A DNA stretch of 64,000 bases from Tetrapyrgos nigripes (GCA_013368315.1 JAACJM010000203.1:1-64000), one strand, 5' to 3'; positions 32,280 through 44,605 are shown, counted from the first letter of the stretch. A program made the numbers and translations. The notes: generated by a model not told the origin, from the letters alone.

Positions 32280-35200
32280 TTATCGACCTCGGGTATCTGC
32301 TTCGACCACCCCATTTACCTGCGACTCCGAGCCCTTTGAGCGTATCTTCCCCAAAGTAGAAGAAGAGTCGCCCTTAAAGCTAAACGGATTCAGCTTGCTC
32401 CACCCATCGGTACTTCCTCTCCCTCTAGAATCTACCGACGACTCGCGAGATGTAACAGGAGAGTTGTCCCCTGAAGAATCTGCACCTTCGTCTTGGAAGA
32501 AGTTGAGGAGAGCTTTGATTCCTCTGGGACCAAGAGATCGTTTAGGGAAGCAGACCTGATAGATAGCGAAGTGTCAGTCAGTAATCGTGAAGGTTAGGGA
32601 ATCAAAGAAAGGACCAAAAGCTCACCCAAATGGGATCCTCTACCGCCCCCATCTTGTGCCTAAACTCACTCTTGTTCAACAGCTTTAACTCCGTAGCGAT
32701 AGCATGATAACTATGCTGCAACATCTTCACTAACACTCCCTTCCCAGTCAAACCTGCACCATCATCCACGATAACATTGGCCATGGCGCCAGCACCAAAC
32801 GTTACACTCTTGGCTCCGGCCTCACTCGCTTTATCGAGCGCACCGAGGACAGTAGCTTCAATCGTACCAGAAGGTGCGCCAGGGAACTCCAATGCCCACT
32901 TAACCTGGAACCCGTGTGCAGGAGAGAGCTGCGTAAGGACCACAAGTGCATGCACCGTCTCAGGTCCAAGGTGCTTCGAGGTCTGCGTCTCGTCCACCGG
33001 TGTTTTCTTGGGTGTGGTGGCATAAACGTACGTCCTGTGCTCGTAATCCGTCCACGGATTGAGATCAGTAAGATGAACTTGTTTGCCCTTATCCCCCTTC
33101 CTGCTTTCCTTCCAGTCTTCCATCCGCTTCTCGCATAATGCCCGAATCTCGTCCGAGGGGAGCTGACCTTGAGTCAGAGTTGTAACTTCCACATCCTCTT
33201 TCTTCGCATGTCGGACTTTCTTCATCACATTCGCATCTGCATGGGCTCGATTGACCTTGGGATCTATCCTATCCTCTGCAACACACGACAGACACCTCCA
33301 CTCATAATGCCCGCTCAGAATACCCTCCACTTCCTTGCAAACCAGAATCCAAATTGGCTTCCCAATCTTGTCAGTCTTGAGCCAAGTCAAGAACTCGTCA
33401 ATGACTTCTGCGTATTGTGAAGGGTGGCAGAGAGGATCACCAACAACGACGACGTAGCCACCGGACGCCCGGGAGTAGCCAACAGCAGCTCCGTTTTTGA
33501 GAGAACGCCAGACAGAGTAACGCTCGTCCAAGGCAGAGGTGTTGGAGGCGTCACCGTAGTTAGCAATCATATGCGTGAAAGGCATTAGAGCCTCGACCTC
33601 TTCCATCGTCTTGGGTGGGAGGACAGGAACAGTCTCACCGCCCTCTATTTCGAGGCGTTGCACATCACCAGTGACCTCGTCCTTGACCCATGGTGGACAA
33701 AGAGTATCACACTCGGGGTGTCTGAGCATGGGCTCAAGCTCTTTAGGTGCAGGAAGCGAACGTGGGTCACGAGGGAAGAGGGAAGCGAAACGAATGTTGC
33801 CTAGATTGAACATGAGCATCATGATACGCTCAAGACCGATACCTGCTCCAGCATGCGGTGGACAGCCCCACTTGAAGCCCTGCATGTATTCCTCCAAGGC
33901 GCCAACGGGTTGAATGTAAAGGGATTTCATTCGAGAAAGAAGCATATTGGGATCATGGATACGTTGACCACCGGTAAGAATCTGAAAAGGAAAGGCGATG
34001 AGTAACATGCAGCGTGAACAGCAGCAGGACTCATACCTCTTGCCCACGCACAAACATGTCGAAACTGTTCGTCAATCTGTCATCCTCGAAATCCAACATG
34101 GCGTAGAACGGCCTTGCGTCTGCCGGGAACTTGTCGAGCACGTAGAAGTCCGTCTTGTACTTTTCCTTCACTAACTCGCCCAACCTGATCTCGTCCCTGG
34201 TTCCCAAATCCTCGTACTCGCTGAGAGGTTCGCCATCATCACCTCTCCATCCACTCTCCGTGAGCATACGGACACCTTCCTTGAAAGGGATGATAGGTAC
34301 GTCGTCCGTCCACACAAGGTCGTCATGAGGAAAAGCGCGTTTCAAAACCTCGATCTCATTCCGGTATGACTTGTAGATGCCAGCAAAAATGAATTTAAGC
34401 ATGTCAGTGAGGAGATGGAGGGCTTCATGATAGTTTTTCTGGAGTGCCATTTCTATATCCAAGCCAGTGTATTCTGTGAGATGTCGATGGGTATTGGAAT
34501 TTTCCGCTCGGAATACAGGACCAATCTCGAAGACTCGTCCCATATCAGCAGCAATGCACATTTGCTTAGGGAGCTGTGGGCTTTGCGCGAGGAAGGCATC
34601 TCGGCCAAAATACTCGACGGTGAAAACTGAGGCACCGGATTCGGTAGCACCAGCTTGAAGTTTGGGAGTGTGGATTTCGATGAAACCTCTCTCAATGAGG
34701 AATGAACGGAAAAGAGAGCAGAGTGCTGAATTAAGACGGAACAAGGCTTGGGAAGGGGGAGTGCGGAGATCGAGAATGCGGTTGTCGAGTTTGGTACGGT
34801 CGGTAATAGTACGTTTCGCGGAATCGTCTTCATAGACAGATATGGGAAGGACCTCGTTGGGCTCGGCGATTATGTGGATGGAGTGAATGGCGAGCTCGAG
34901 ATCGTGGAAGGTTGCGGCTTTGACAGGCTCCTTGGGTTCTTTCAGCTCGCCTTTGACGCGGACGATAGCTTCTAATGGTATACGCTCTGCCCATCTACAC
35001 ATGCTGGGCGACGCTTCCGTCAAGTGTTCCTCCAAAACACCCTGTATGGTGTACATCTGTTGGCGAAAAACGTAGAAGGCGAGTTTGGCACTCAAGGTGC
35101 GTTTGGCGTGAACACGAGCTCGCAAAACGACAGTCTTGCCGAGACTCTCTGAAGAAAGTGAGGAGATGTTTATGGGATCAGTGTCGTCCTTTTCCAAGTC

Positions 35201-35473
35201 GGTAAGAGTGAGACGTCCATATCGAGCACGAAACTCGGGCAAATCGTTCTCAGCGACCTTGTCGTCTTCTTCTCTTTTTTGGTGGAGAGGATCGCCGCGT
35301 TCCTGGAGGCCTCGGCTGAGAAGCTTGCTCCCTGCGGTGGAGCCAGTGCCCCCAGAAGCCAACGATGGGGAAGAGGCTGTGGGAGACGTGGATTTGTTGG
35401 TGTCGGAATGGTGTTTACTGCGTTTTCCGTCGTGCGAGAGACGATTCTTGATCTTGTCTATGAGAACAGACAT
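32280..35473 (-). CDS. erdS: Aspartyl-tRNA synthetase fused to DUF2156-type aminoacyl-transferase (ErdS-type)
   Basis: Three exons (35473-34037, 33981-32626, 32555-32280) are all in phase and give 1022 residues, about twice the size of a normal AspRS. Residues ~110-215 are an OB-fold anticodon-binding domain. Residues ~240-555 are a class II catalytic core with motif 2 in FEIGPVFRAENSNTHRHLTE and motif 3 in GAGIGLERIMM, plus LFPRDPRSLP. After it, residues ~590-910 (MPFTHMIANYGDASNTSALD, AAVGYSRASGGYVVVVGDPL, ALVVLTQLSPAHG) form a second, GNAT-like domain of the DUF2156/LPG-synthase type that normally takes an amino acid from tRNA. AspRS-DUF2156 fusions are known in fungi as ErdS, which charges tRNA(Asp) and moves Asp onto ergosterol. 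A Ser-rich basic tail ends the protein. Activity is inferred from architecture. Confidence 0.9.
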
Positions 35474-36394
35474 GGCAGAGAGTGGGGAAAAGGTTCAGGA
35501 GGGTTCAGGACGCGAATATCGGCGAATCCGATACATATGGTCGATATATTAGTTATGATGTCATCTCAATGTTTGTCGTGTTGCGTCACTTTTGACCACT
35601 TCCAGATCATCGATCAATTTCTAGCTTTTGATTGAATCTTCTCGAATCTCGTTTGTCTTTCTCAAACCTATCAGCAACCTTCAGCAACCTATCAATCCAA
35701 GGAACGTTGGCGATACCTAAACTGGCGGCCGGGTTCCAGATCATAAAATCTGTTTCCGTACCTTTTCCATGGCTTTATGGACAACCCCAGCATTCTCCGT
35801 CATAGTTGCGTAAGAAGCCCCTTTCGCGTCAAATACAATCCGAATGCACGGTCAATAACGACATACTCCATCTTCAAGCTACCTGGCAACATCCAATATA
35901 TATAATGTGAAGTTAGAGAGTCAGAGCAAAGTTTCCAAGCTCCAGAATGTGACCTTGTCCTCACCAGCATCCAAGATACCTCCTTATTTGCGATCTGACG
36001 TTGTCCCGTTTATCCTTGCAGTGTTCCACGTCCAACACCAGTAATTTCAATTTCTGTGATGGCCCAGGATGGCCCCCTCCGAGCAATTCAGCTTCGTCGG
36101 CAGTCAAAAAGATCGATTCCCTCTCCACCATCTTGCAGTGCACCTGTCGCCGCTCGTATTCCGGAGACAAACACATGACGACAAGGAGGACGCAATTCGA
36201 AGAAAAAACTCGTGGAGTAAGAGCGGAATTGACGTAGAGCCCCACTTGTCCTGCCAGCTCGGTTTGGGTTATGACTCCTCATGTGTCTTCTAGTGTGGTC
36301 AAAGAATAACGCTCTGATCATCATTTGTCGAGTTCAAGTCGAGTTGGTACAACTTCTGCTTGTATATGTATACAATTATTCCTTCTCGTCTTCT
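35474..36394. other. Intergenic, one small unsupported minus frame
   Basis: Contains the 5' flank of the AspRS fusion and the 3' flank of the aldehyde dehydrogenase gene. A 94-codon minus frame at 35961-36245 (with ADEAELLGGGHPGPSQKLKL) could be a small or relic gene but has no recognisable domain. A short tandem tcagcaacct motif lies at about 35670-35690. Confidence 0.35.
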
Positions 36395-38573
36395 TTAATT
36401 CGTCTTGATCTTCATATGCACCGACTTTGCCCTTGTGAGCTGATCGTAGCCTATTCACGAAAAAGTAGAAAAGCGAAGCACATTTCTTGTCAGTACACAA
36501 ATAGCGCCGTATTAGAGCCAAAACGTACCAAACTTGCTCAAACTGATACCACGGCCACTATCCTTAACCCCCGTCCAAGCAAGTGCAGGATCCAGGTAAT
36601 CACATCTATTAAGGAAAACAGTACCCGTTTCTAGCTCATCCGCAAACTTCAGGAACGCTTCTTGTGATTCCGAATTTGCAACGGCGTTAGTCCAGATTGA
36701 GGCAGTCAAGCCGTAGGGCGAGTCATTCATGAGTTTGAGGGCTTCGGCATCAGAGGCTACCTGCGAATTTTGTCGCTTGAATATAGAGAGCAACGAGGTT
36801 GCAAAGGATGGCGTACCTTTTGAATGCCAACAACGGGTCCAAAGGTTTCCTCCTGAAGTTGCACAGTCAGAATCGTCAGATTTACTACAGGAAAAGACAG
36901 TATCATACCGTCATGACATCCATGGCTGCAGAGGAGACTATCAGTGAGTATGACATATACAGACACACGCGCACGTACAGTGATCCACATTGACCAAGAC
37001 TTGAGGAGCTACAAATGCGGTTCCTCTGAAGTAAGAAGAGTATGAGAACTCTAATTACGGATGCTCAAACGTTAACCATACTTACGCCTTTGCAATGGGG
37101 AAAAGATCTTCTGGAATCAAGGGCTTCGCTCCTGCTTTGACTGTAAAAAGGGAAAGAATGAGAATGATTAAGGACAGACAGGTATGAACAAACCCCACCC
37201 GCATCCGCTACTTGTTTACGTATTCTCTCTGCACTTGCTACACTGACTACAGGCCCGAGGTTAGTCTCAGGTGAAGTAGGGTCTCCAAGTTTATAACCCT
37301 GGAGCAAGATGGTAATAAGATTAGTGGTAGTTGATTGGGCCATTTACTCACCTTGACCGTGGCAGCATATTTCTCAACGAAGGAGTCAAAAATGGATTCG
37401 TGGACGTAGATACGCTACATAATGACGAATTGTCAGCAGGGTGAGACAGAAATACAGAAATACAAAGGCAACCAGACCTCTATTGCACAGCAACTCTGTC
37501 CAGAGTTAAACATTGCACCTGTAAAGAATACCAAAGTCAGCATGATGGGTGGAAGAACAGTTGCAGAGACGCACCATCTACTAGTTCGGCCACGGTATAA
37601 TCAAGCTCAGCATCTGGTCTAACGTATGCCGGATCTTTTCCACCGAGCTAGAAAAAACAATCAGGAAACGAATAGAATAGTCAAGAACTTGAAGCCAGAC
37701 ATACCTCCAAAGCGACACCCTTGAACCCCTTTGCCTTCACAGCAGCTTCCTCCACAGAACGGCCACCAACCACACTTCCAGTGAACGACACGAAACTCAC
37801 GGAAGAATGCGAGATGGTAAAAGAGGTTAGAGAAGGAGACATGTGAATTACTTGAATGATGTCCTTGGAGACACCAGCACGAGTGAGCGCAAGAGCAAAT
37901 CGTTCAGCAGTCAAAGGTGTCTGGGGAGATGGTTTAAAGATGACTGCGTTCCCAGCAATGATAGCTGGGAGAACCGAGTTGATAGATACGAGGTAGGGGA
38001 AGCTGAAGATGATGGTCAAACTCGAGTCAGTCTGAGGCGTCAGTCGGTGTGCTCACTTCCAAGGAGCAATCACCAAAACAACACCTAGCGGCACACGCTT
38101 AATGTAACGTCTAAAACCTGGTTTATCGGTGTCTGCGAGGGAGACATCGGCTAGAGAGGATTCTGCAATATCCAACATGTATGCTGCGCGTTCTAGGAAT
38201 CCACGGATTTCACCTGCGCCTTGAGAGACGGGTCTATGATGGCAAGGTCAACCATGAGTCAGTATAGGCGGAGAGGACGTTGAGAACCTCCCCATTTGCA
38301 TTGTCAGTTCCAAAGGGATTTCCTCGCTCATTGCACGAAACTCTTCCTAAATTTGATGGATGATTATGAGTCCAATGACTTGCCCGCAAAAGACCCGAAT
38401 CTCACCATGAATTTTCGTCCAATTGCGATTCTCTCCTTCAGAGGAACTTTACTCCATGCTTTTTGGGCCTCGGCTGCATTCTTGATGGAAGTATCGAGCT
38501 CAGATTGCTCGGGATAGGTGCGGGTCACCAACGGTTGCTGATTATGAGGGATTATAGTAGTTTGGGAAGACAT
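36395..38573 (-). CDS. Aldehyde dehydrogenase (NAD(P)-dependent superfamily)
   Basis: An intron-rich gene of ten or more exons runs from MSSQTTIIPHNQQPLVTRTY to VHMKIKTN, around 470-480 residues, normal for the family. Conserved features in order are: VLVIAPWNFPYLVSINSVLPA, GNAVIFKPSPQTPL, FTGSVVGGRSVEEAA at the NAD-binding turn, LGGKDPAYV with the general base region, GAMFNSGQSCCAIER with the catalytic Cys, and EETFGPVVGIQK near the end. It oxidises an aldehyde to the acid; the substrate cannot be deduced. QSCC around the nucleophile and the SWSKVPLKER-like N-terminus suggest a succinate-semialdehyde/aliphatic type subgroup. It lies tail-to-head with the synthetase fusion. Confidence 0.92.
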
Positions 38574-39014
38574 GGTGATTTTTATGAGCGATTCGCGATT
38601 CGTGCAACGTAAAAACCACGAAAAAGTGGTATGTGCTTGAGTTGCAGAGTAAGAGTAAGAGTTAAAGAGACGAATGAGACGACACCTGATCTATGAAGAA
38701 ATTATAGGCGAAGCGGATCGGAGTCCGACTCGCGACGCCACTACTAGTACAGCTTGAGTACAGCTGACTTGTAAGTTGACTTTCTATGCAATCTTTTGAC
38801 CACTAAACAAGATTTATCTAGGGTACAACGCATCAACATGCTACTGGAATCAAGGATTAGGTCCAAGGACACTGTAGAAAGCTTGTCCTACTAGGTGACC
38901 TTTTTGGGCGCTGACCGATCGTTGAAATAAGTTTGTCACGCGCACGTGATCATGACTCGCGTCTGTTACTGTCAGGCGTCGCGATTTTGCGGTTTGTTGT
39001 CTTCCACTACCATC
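38574..39014. other. Divergent promoter region
   Basis: About 440 bases between the divergent aldehyde dehydrogenase and Lys-rich protein genes. It contains short palindromic pieces such as actagtacagcttgagtacagctgac near 38745-38775. No coding signal. Confidence 0.5.
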
Positions 39015-41465
39015 ATGATGCAGCCGGAATACAAGATGGATGAGGTCGTCGCTGACAGCGAAGGCGAGGACGACTATTTGGTACCTCCTAGCCCCCAGCG
39101 AGCGGAGCAGCCAGGTGCGCAATTTCTTCTCTTCCCAGACTTTGTGCTAATCGTTCGCAGTGCTGCCAGCTTCTCCCATGCCCCAAGACACCTCCCGCAT
39201 CTCCCAATTCACAGAGAACACGTCCAACCGCGACCAGATGTCTGATTTTACCTCTGCCGCTCCCTCCGTCGCCTCCAAAGCACGACCCAGACCCAGACCG
39301 AATTACAAAACTGCGAAACCGACCGACATTGACTCCAGCATCTCCATAGAACATTCGGGGCGAGACAACTCCCAGGATCAGATATTGAACGGCTGGAACG
39401 AGTCGATGATCCTAAGCATCGCTGACCGAGCCAAAATGCGTTCGAGAGACGCAAAGTCTGGCTCGTCGCGCTCAGGATCCAAAGACGTCTCCTCAGACCC
39501 TCCAGCCCCGCCCAATGCGCAACCTAGATCCAAGATCCACAATGTTTTGGATGTCATCGAGCTCACTTCCGGTGAGGAGGACGAGTTGGGCATGTCGCCT
39601 CCTAGACCTAAACCAAAGCTAAAACTCAAAATACGAAGACCGACTTCACTTCCTCAGCCTTCCCTTCCTATTCCAACTTCTTCTATTGCACCATCTGTAC
39701 TACCACCATCTGACCCTCCCGTCTCTTCATGTGGCATCCCTCCCATCGTCACTTTACCCGAATCTTACACAGATTCTCCTCTTTCATCTTCTCCTTTCCC
39801 TTCCCCTGTCCAGGCTCGTCCCAAGAAGAAGAAGCAGAAGCAGAAAAAGCCAACGAACGAAGACGTGGACGAGCTGGAGGCCGATAGCCGGAGCATGATC
39901 AATGGTCAACGCGTGCTCTCTCCTGCTCCTCCACCGTTCTTTGCTGATTCTTCCTCTGCTGCTCCACAACACGAAGTCATCGATTTGTCAATGTTACCGC
40001 CCACTGCTCTTCCTCCTAGTGCTGGAGACGGTGCGAATTCTGTTGCTTCTACGAAGCAGACGAAACCCAAGAAGCCGCGCAAAAAGAAGAGTGACGACGA
40101 CGACGACGACATTGACTACATCGAGAGAGCGGGGACAGGCAAAGAAAAGAAGAAGAGCCAGGGCAAGGAAGGGAAAGAAAAGAAGAAGGTAAAGGATAAA
40201 ACTCTTCCACAAGTATCTGTCGTCATTCACGCTCCTTCCACAACTGGAAAGAGTAAAGCCAAGACCAAAGATAAGGACAAGGATGCTCAAAAGAAGAAAT
40301 CCAAAGAGTCTGCAAAGAAGAAGGAAGAAGTTTTCAAGAGCAAGGAATACATCGACGATGATGGTGAAGACGTCGATATACAAGATATGCAGGCTCAGTT
40401 GGTGGTTGGAGCAGTCCCAATGGATCTTTTCGGCGATGATATCACTGGGACTGGATACGCTGCTGACCCACGGATCGCTGTTGGTGTTGATGTTTCGCAA
40501 CAAGACGTTGAGGTAGATACTCAGCCTGTAACTGGGAAGAGGAAGTCGCCTGTTAGTAATGGTCCTGGTGAAGCGACTCAAGCCGACGCTGGGGAACCAA
40601 AGAAGAAGAAGAGGAACACCGGCAAGGGGAAGGAGGTGGCCAGAGCTGGTCTTGAGGGTACTGCTTCCACCAAGAAAGCGCCCGCCAAGGGCAAGGGTAA
40701 AGCCAAACGTGTCGTCACCTCAGAGGACGAAGATGAGGGAGCAGATGGGGACTTTGACGAGTTGAACCTCGACGAGCCGACTTCCTCGAAGAGCAAGACT
40801 CCAGCTACATCTGCCTCTGGCCCATCGTCAGCAGCCCCTGCACACGAGGAGGTTGTAGACGACGAGATGCAGGAACCTGAGCCCACTAATAGTTCTGGCT
40901 CCGGCTCTCGCTCCAAGGTGAATCTTTCATCCTCAACGTTCATTTTGCATTGCTAAAAAGCTTATAGGAAAATTTGACCCCAATCGACAAGCAAACCTCA
41001 TCTGTAGATAAACCTCCCGTTGCTGAAACCCCAGCTAAATCCGGCATTACGTCTCTTACGTCTCGTTACTCGATAGCCCCTCGCGTCAAGTCGACACCCA
41101 TGTCAGAACTGATCAGACGCGTTAATTCTCTCCCGAATTCCCCTTTTCACTCACCTGCCGTATCAGGCTCCGCAAAGAAGTCTGCTTTAGTGGGGACGGC
41201 TTACTCTCCCTACCTGAAAGCTTCGAAGTCACTTCTTTCAAAGATAGCGCCACTCCATCCAAATAGGAAGGATCCGCCACCTCCTTTGCCGCCTCCGCCG
41301 CCTAGAAAGAAGACCAAGAAGGAGATTGAACTGGAAGAGCAGTGGGAGGAAGAGTTGGTAGAGAGTGTTGGTGGGATGACAGAGTGGCTAGTTTTCTCGG
41401 ATGAACAGAGGAAGGAGATGAGAAGGGCTAAGAAGGATAGAGAGTTGTATGGATACGAAGAATAA
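39015..41465 (+). CDS. Large Lys/Ser-rich disordered protein, unrecognised
   Basis: Three exons join in phase (introns at about 39115-39160 and 40918-40967) to around 780 residues starting MMQPEYKMDEVVADSEGEDD. Most of the chain is low complexity: Ser/Pro-rich stretches, many short Lys runs (PKKKKQKQKKP, PRKKKSDDDDDD, KEKKKVKDK) and acidic clusters, as in chromatin or nucleolar proteins. Two more conserved-looking patches occur: MQAQLVVGAVPMDLFGDD...AADPRIAVGVDVS in the middle, and the C-terminus with SRYSIAPRVKSTPMSELIRR and EEQWEEELVESVGGMTEWLVFSDEQRKEMRRAKK. I do not recognise it. A nuclear role is inferred from composition only. Plus-strand neighbour Vps51 starts about 200 bases downstream. 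Confidence 0.75.
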
Positions 41466-41660
41466 ATGGAAAAGATCCCTTTGTTGGATTGATGATAAAG
41501 GCTAGATGGTCTGCATTAACGTTATCATTATGTTTTTTCTTTTGCTTTCTCGCTGTGTAGTGTTATGCTTTGTACAAACTTTGTTATAGTAATGGATGTC
41601 TTTTGAAATTGTGAATTGAAAGGACCTTGGCGTCAAAATAAGCGCCTTAAGCTTTACACC

Positions 41661-42544
41661 ATGTCATCTTCCACATCCTCAAGACGAGTATCGTCAATAC
41701 CTCGACCACCTCCGTCGTCATTGCGAGTGTCCTCGCCAGTGTCTCCTTCTCCTCTAACTCCCACCACACCTTCTACTGCTGTCCCAATTACACCCACTGC
41801 AGCATCATCTGCACCTGCCAGTTCAGCTCCATCCCGACGACCAACACCTTCTGCCTCCACACCTCCTAGCAAACCTCGCGCAAGAGATCTCCTCAGAAAG
41901 CACTATGGCCTTGGTGTCGGTCCTCCGCCGCCTTCTGGTAAACCCACCGATCCTATGAACTTGGGTGCGTAGCGCTGTTGACACTGCCAGTCAGTCTTTC
42001 ATTCACAGACTTACCGATGACTGTAACCTAGATTCTCCTGCCTTTGACGCAAAAGCTTACTATGAGCAATTAATCACAACTTCGTCTTTACCTACACTGT
42101 TGAAGCGGGAGAATGAAATCCTTTCCGGTGAGTTGTCTGCATCGCATCCGTGCATAGATCACCTTTTTCTCTAACTTTGAGTCTAACACTACAGAAATAC
42201 GAGAGCTAGACAGCGAACGGCAATCCTTGGTCTATAACCATCACCATGAACTCATCGCAGCCAGTGACACTATTGCAGCAGTACGACCCTGACCTTTTCC
42301 CTGTTCCGTCATTTGTCTGAATCCTGTACTCCTTCAACTCTAGATGAAAACTCGAGCAGAAAGTCTGGATGCTGATCTCGATCGACTGAAGGAGGCCTTT
42401 TCCGAGATATCCAGGCTGGCAAATGAAGTTGCAATTGAAGAGTCGACGACGTCCTCGACTCTTCCCGCAGTGACTTCTAGTGCTGCTCCTTCTGCTTCTG
42501 CTTCTGCTTCTTCGCGTTTATCCGAAGACACGCAGGAACGTTGA
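41661..42544 (+). CDS. VPS51: Vps51, GARP/EARP tethering complex subunit
   Basis: Four exons give about 230 residues. A Ser/Thr/Pro-rich N-terminus of ~70 residues is followed by the Vps51 signature: ARDLLRKHYGLG, DPMNLDSPAFDAKAYYEQLI, then LLKRENEILSEIRELDSERQ and NHHHELIAASDTIAAMKTRA. This N-terminal Vps51/Vps67 motif is shared with other CATCHR tethers. The protein is a helical coiled-coil subunit that joins Vps52-54 and binds the SNARE Tlg1 in yeast, acting in endosome-to-Golgi retrograde transport. The short length matches fungal forms, not the long animal protein. The C-terminus is Ser/Ala-rich. Start at 41661 lies in caccatgtc; an upstream in-frame codon extends the frame but is not ATG. 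Confidence 0.88.
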
Positions 42545-42940
42545 TTCGCCTGTTCAACGATATGCTATCCCCTTGCCCAATCTCCAATGCATTCAGTCAC
42601 TCCGCAGTCACCATTCGCTTCTGCCCTTTGTCAACGGAGAATTGCCATGTGTAAGGGCTCGTTGTGGGCTGGATTTGCAGGGCAGGCCGCATTTCCCGGA
42701 TATCTGGACCGATAGGCCCATTCCTTCGACCAACGTTGCGCAAATTTTTTCGTTCTCGCCATAGGCCCACATAATTCTATTTCCATGCTATCGAGCTTGT
42801 TAATCTACATATGGTGTGTAATAACGGTCCAATTTCCAGCCTGCTACAGAAAACTTATAGTTACATACTTAAGGTTATACATACATGGGTCATAGCAGCA
42901 GAGCACGATGAAAGCATAATGCAATAAAGGCATACGGTGT
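42545..42940. other. Intergenic, convergent 3' flanks
   Basis: About 400 bases between Vps51 and the J-domain gene. A plus-strand frame here (42480-42764) is a Leu run read through the Vps51 Ser/Ala codons in another frame. Nothing coding is supported. Confidence 0.5.
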
Positions 42941-44605
42941 TTATTTCCTTCGTGCCCAACGAAGCACCGCTTTAAGCACATTCCATCGGGACCTCCTCTT
43001 GGGAAAATCGACTTTCCAGCTGGTGAAGAGCGAATTAGGTTTGACGGAAGAGATCGAAAAGACTATAGAGACGTACTTGACGATCAGGTTACCTCTACCA
43101 ACCACACAGTCATCATGCAAAATCGGCATTCCAGCTCCAGCTATCACCTCAGCCCCCCATGGCGGACGTTTCTTCAAACAGCTGACTTTGATGGACAATA
43201 CTTGACCATCTATCCCGGGGAAACATAACTTGCCATCCTGACGCTTCAAAGTCTCCGTCCATGGGGTTTCGCATTCCATAACAAGGTCATGGTCGATTCT
43301 CGAGAACCTATCATGATCGGCTTGTCCAACCACGAAGATGATATCTTGGAGTTTATACGGATGATATTCGTGCCCAACGCTGCGGAAGATGATCTTCCTC
43401 CCTGCTTCACAGCCTGGCGGGACATCTACCTCCAGAACGACGTCCATGCTCGATCCATTGAGGAGATGCCTCGTGATGAGAAAGCGGTGCATCTTTCCAT
43501 GGAAGAGCTCTTCCAACGTAAGAGTGAGCGTATAATGCCACTCTTTGGATCCGAATGATTGAGAAGAGAATAGTGGGCCATAGGTTGAGAGATGGTCATA
43601 ATGCGACGGTGATTGAGATTCTGATTTTTCGGGCAGTGGTGGAGGCGTTTCTGGCAGTGGGGTGACGGGTGGTTTGAGAAGGGGTTCGCTTGATGGGAAG
43701 GGTTTTAGTGATGCTGAGACATGAAGCTGATGGTCGGCACACTCACCTTGCTCGTGTACGCGAGTCTTTGGATCCAGTCGCTGACACAGGTTCGCATCGT
43801 CGAGAGGCCATGGACGTTGTCACGGATAAGGGTGGAGAGGATTTATTAAGAATATCGATAATAGAGGGTGTAGTGGGTGTAGGATTAGAGATGGTTTCGA
43901 CATTCTTGAAACTGAAGGAGGGAGAACTCGGTGGTGTGGTTAGAGATTCAATACTTGATTTGCGAGATGACGAAGGCATGCTTTCAATAGTGGTGGATGA
44001 TGTTGACTTTGTAGCCAACGGAGGTCGAGGTGGTGTTGGAGGCCGAGTTGGCGTTGGAGGAGGATTATCTACTGGTAGAGGCAAAGTAGTGTGGATAGGA
44101 GTATGTAAGGGTGAGGATGTGGGACGGGCAGTGCGTTCGCGTTCAACTGGCAATGTTGAACCTGTGTATGAGTTACCTGCCCTGCGCAGCGGTGGACGAG
44201 TTGGGGTCGAGGCGACAGGGGTGTTCTCCGCGGATAGTCGTGAAGTGCTATGCTTCAAGTCTTCAGTGTTTATTGACATTGACATGGACATCTCGTGCAT
44301 GAGGATAATGTAGGCGTTCTTGATCTGATAAACGATATGTCAACCGTACTAACAATACTGTTTTTCGTTGAAGAATTTACCTCGATGAACCTGGCTGTTG
44401 CTTGGTTCTTGTCTTCCATGTGGCGGTCTGGGTGCCATGCCAGAGCCTGCGTCACGATTCAGAATACAGCTGTCTCCATAGGTGAAATAAGACGTACCAA
44501 TTTCTTGTATGCGGCCTTGATTTCTTCCCTAGAAGCATCATGTCGAACTCCCAATACCTTGTGCGAATGGGTGCGTTTGCTAGCAGCTTTAGCGAACGGA
44601 TGCAT
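42941..44605 (-). CDS. J-domain co-chaperone, class II (DnaJB/Sis1-like)
   Basis: Exons join from MHPFAKAASKRTHSHKVLGV to VLRWARRK. The J-domain covers the first ~70 residues: VLGVRHDASREEIKAAYKKL, the HPD motif in ALAWHPDRHMEDK and ARFIEIKNAYIIL. There is no Cys-rich zinc domain, and instead of a clear Gly/Phe region there is a ~230-residue Ser/Thr/Pro-rich linker (PPTPTRPPTPPRPPL). The C-terminus has DnaJ beta-sandwich domains: YTLTLEELFHGKMHRFLITR, VDVPPGCEAGRKIIFRSVGHE and DIIFVVGQADHDRFSRIDHDL with LPGID-like FPGIDG. So it should stimulate Hsp70 ATPase and bind clients. The extended linker is unusual for the class. Intron positions at KKL/ALAW and FIE/IKN keep the frame. Confidence 0.88.

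Noticed and set aside
39994..40581. 195-codon minus frame within the Lys-rich gene
   Set aside because: Leu/Phe-rich reverse reading of Lys/Glu codons; no support.
43690..44313. 207-codon plus frame
   Set aside because: Antisense of the J-protein's Ser/Pro linker.
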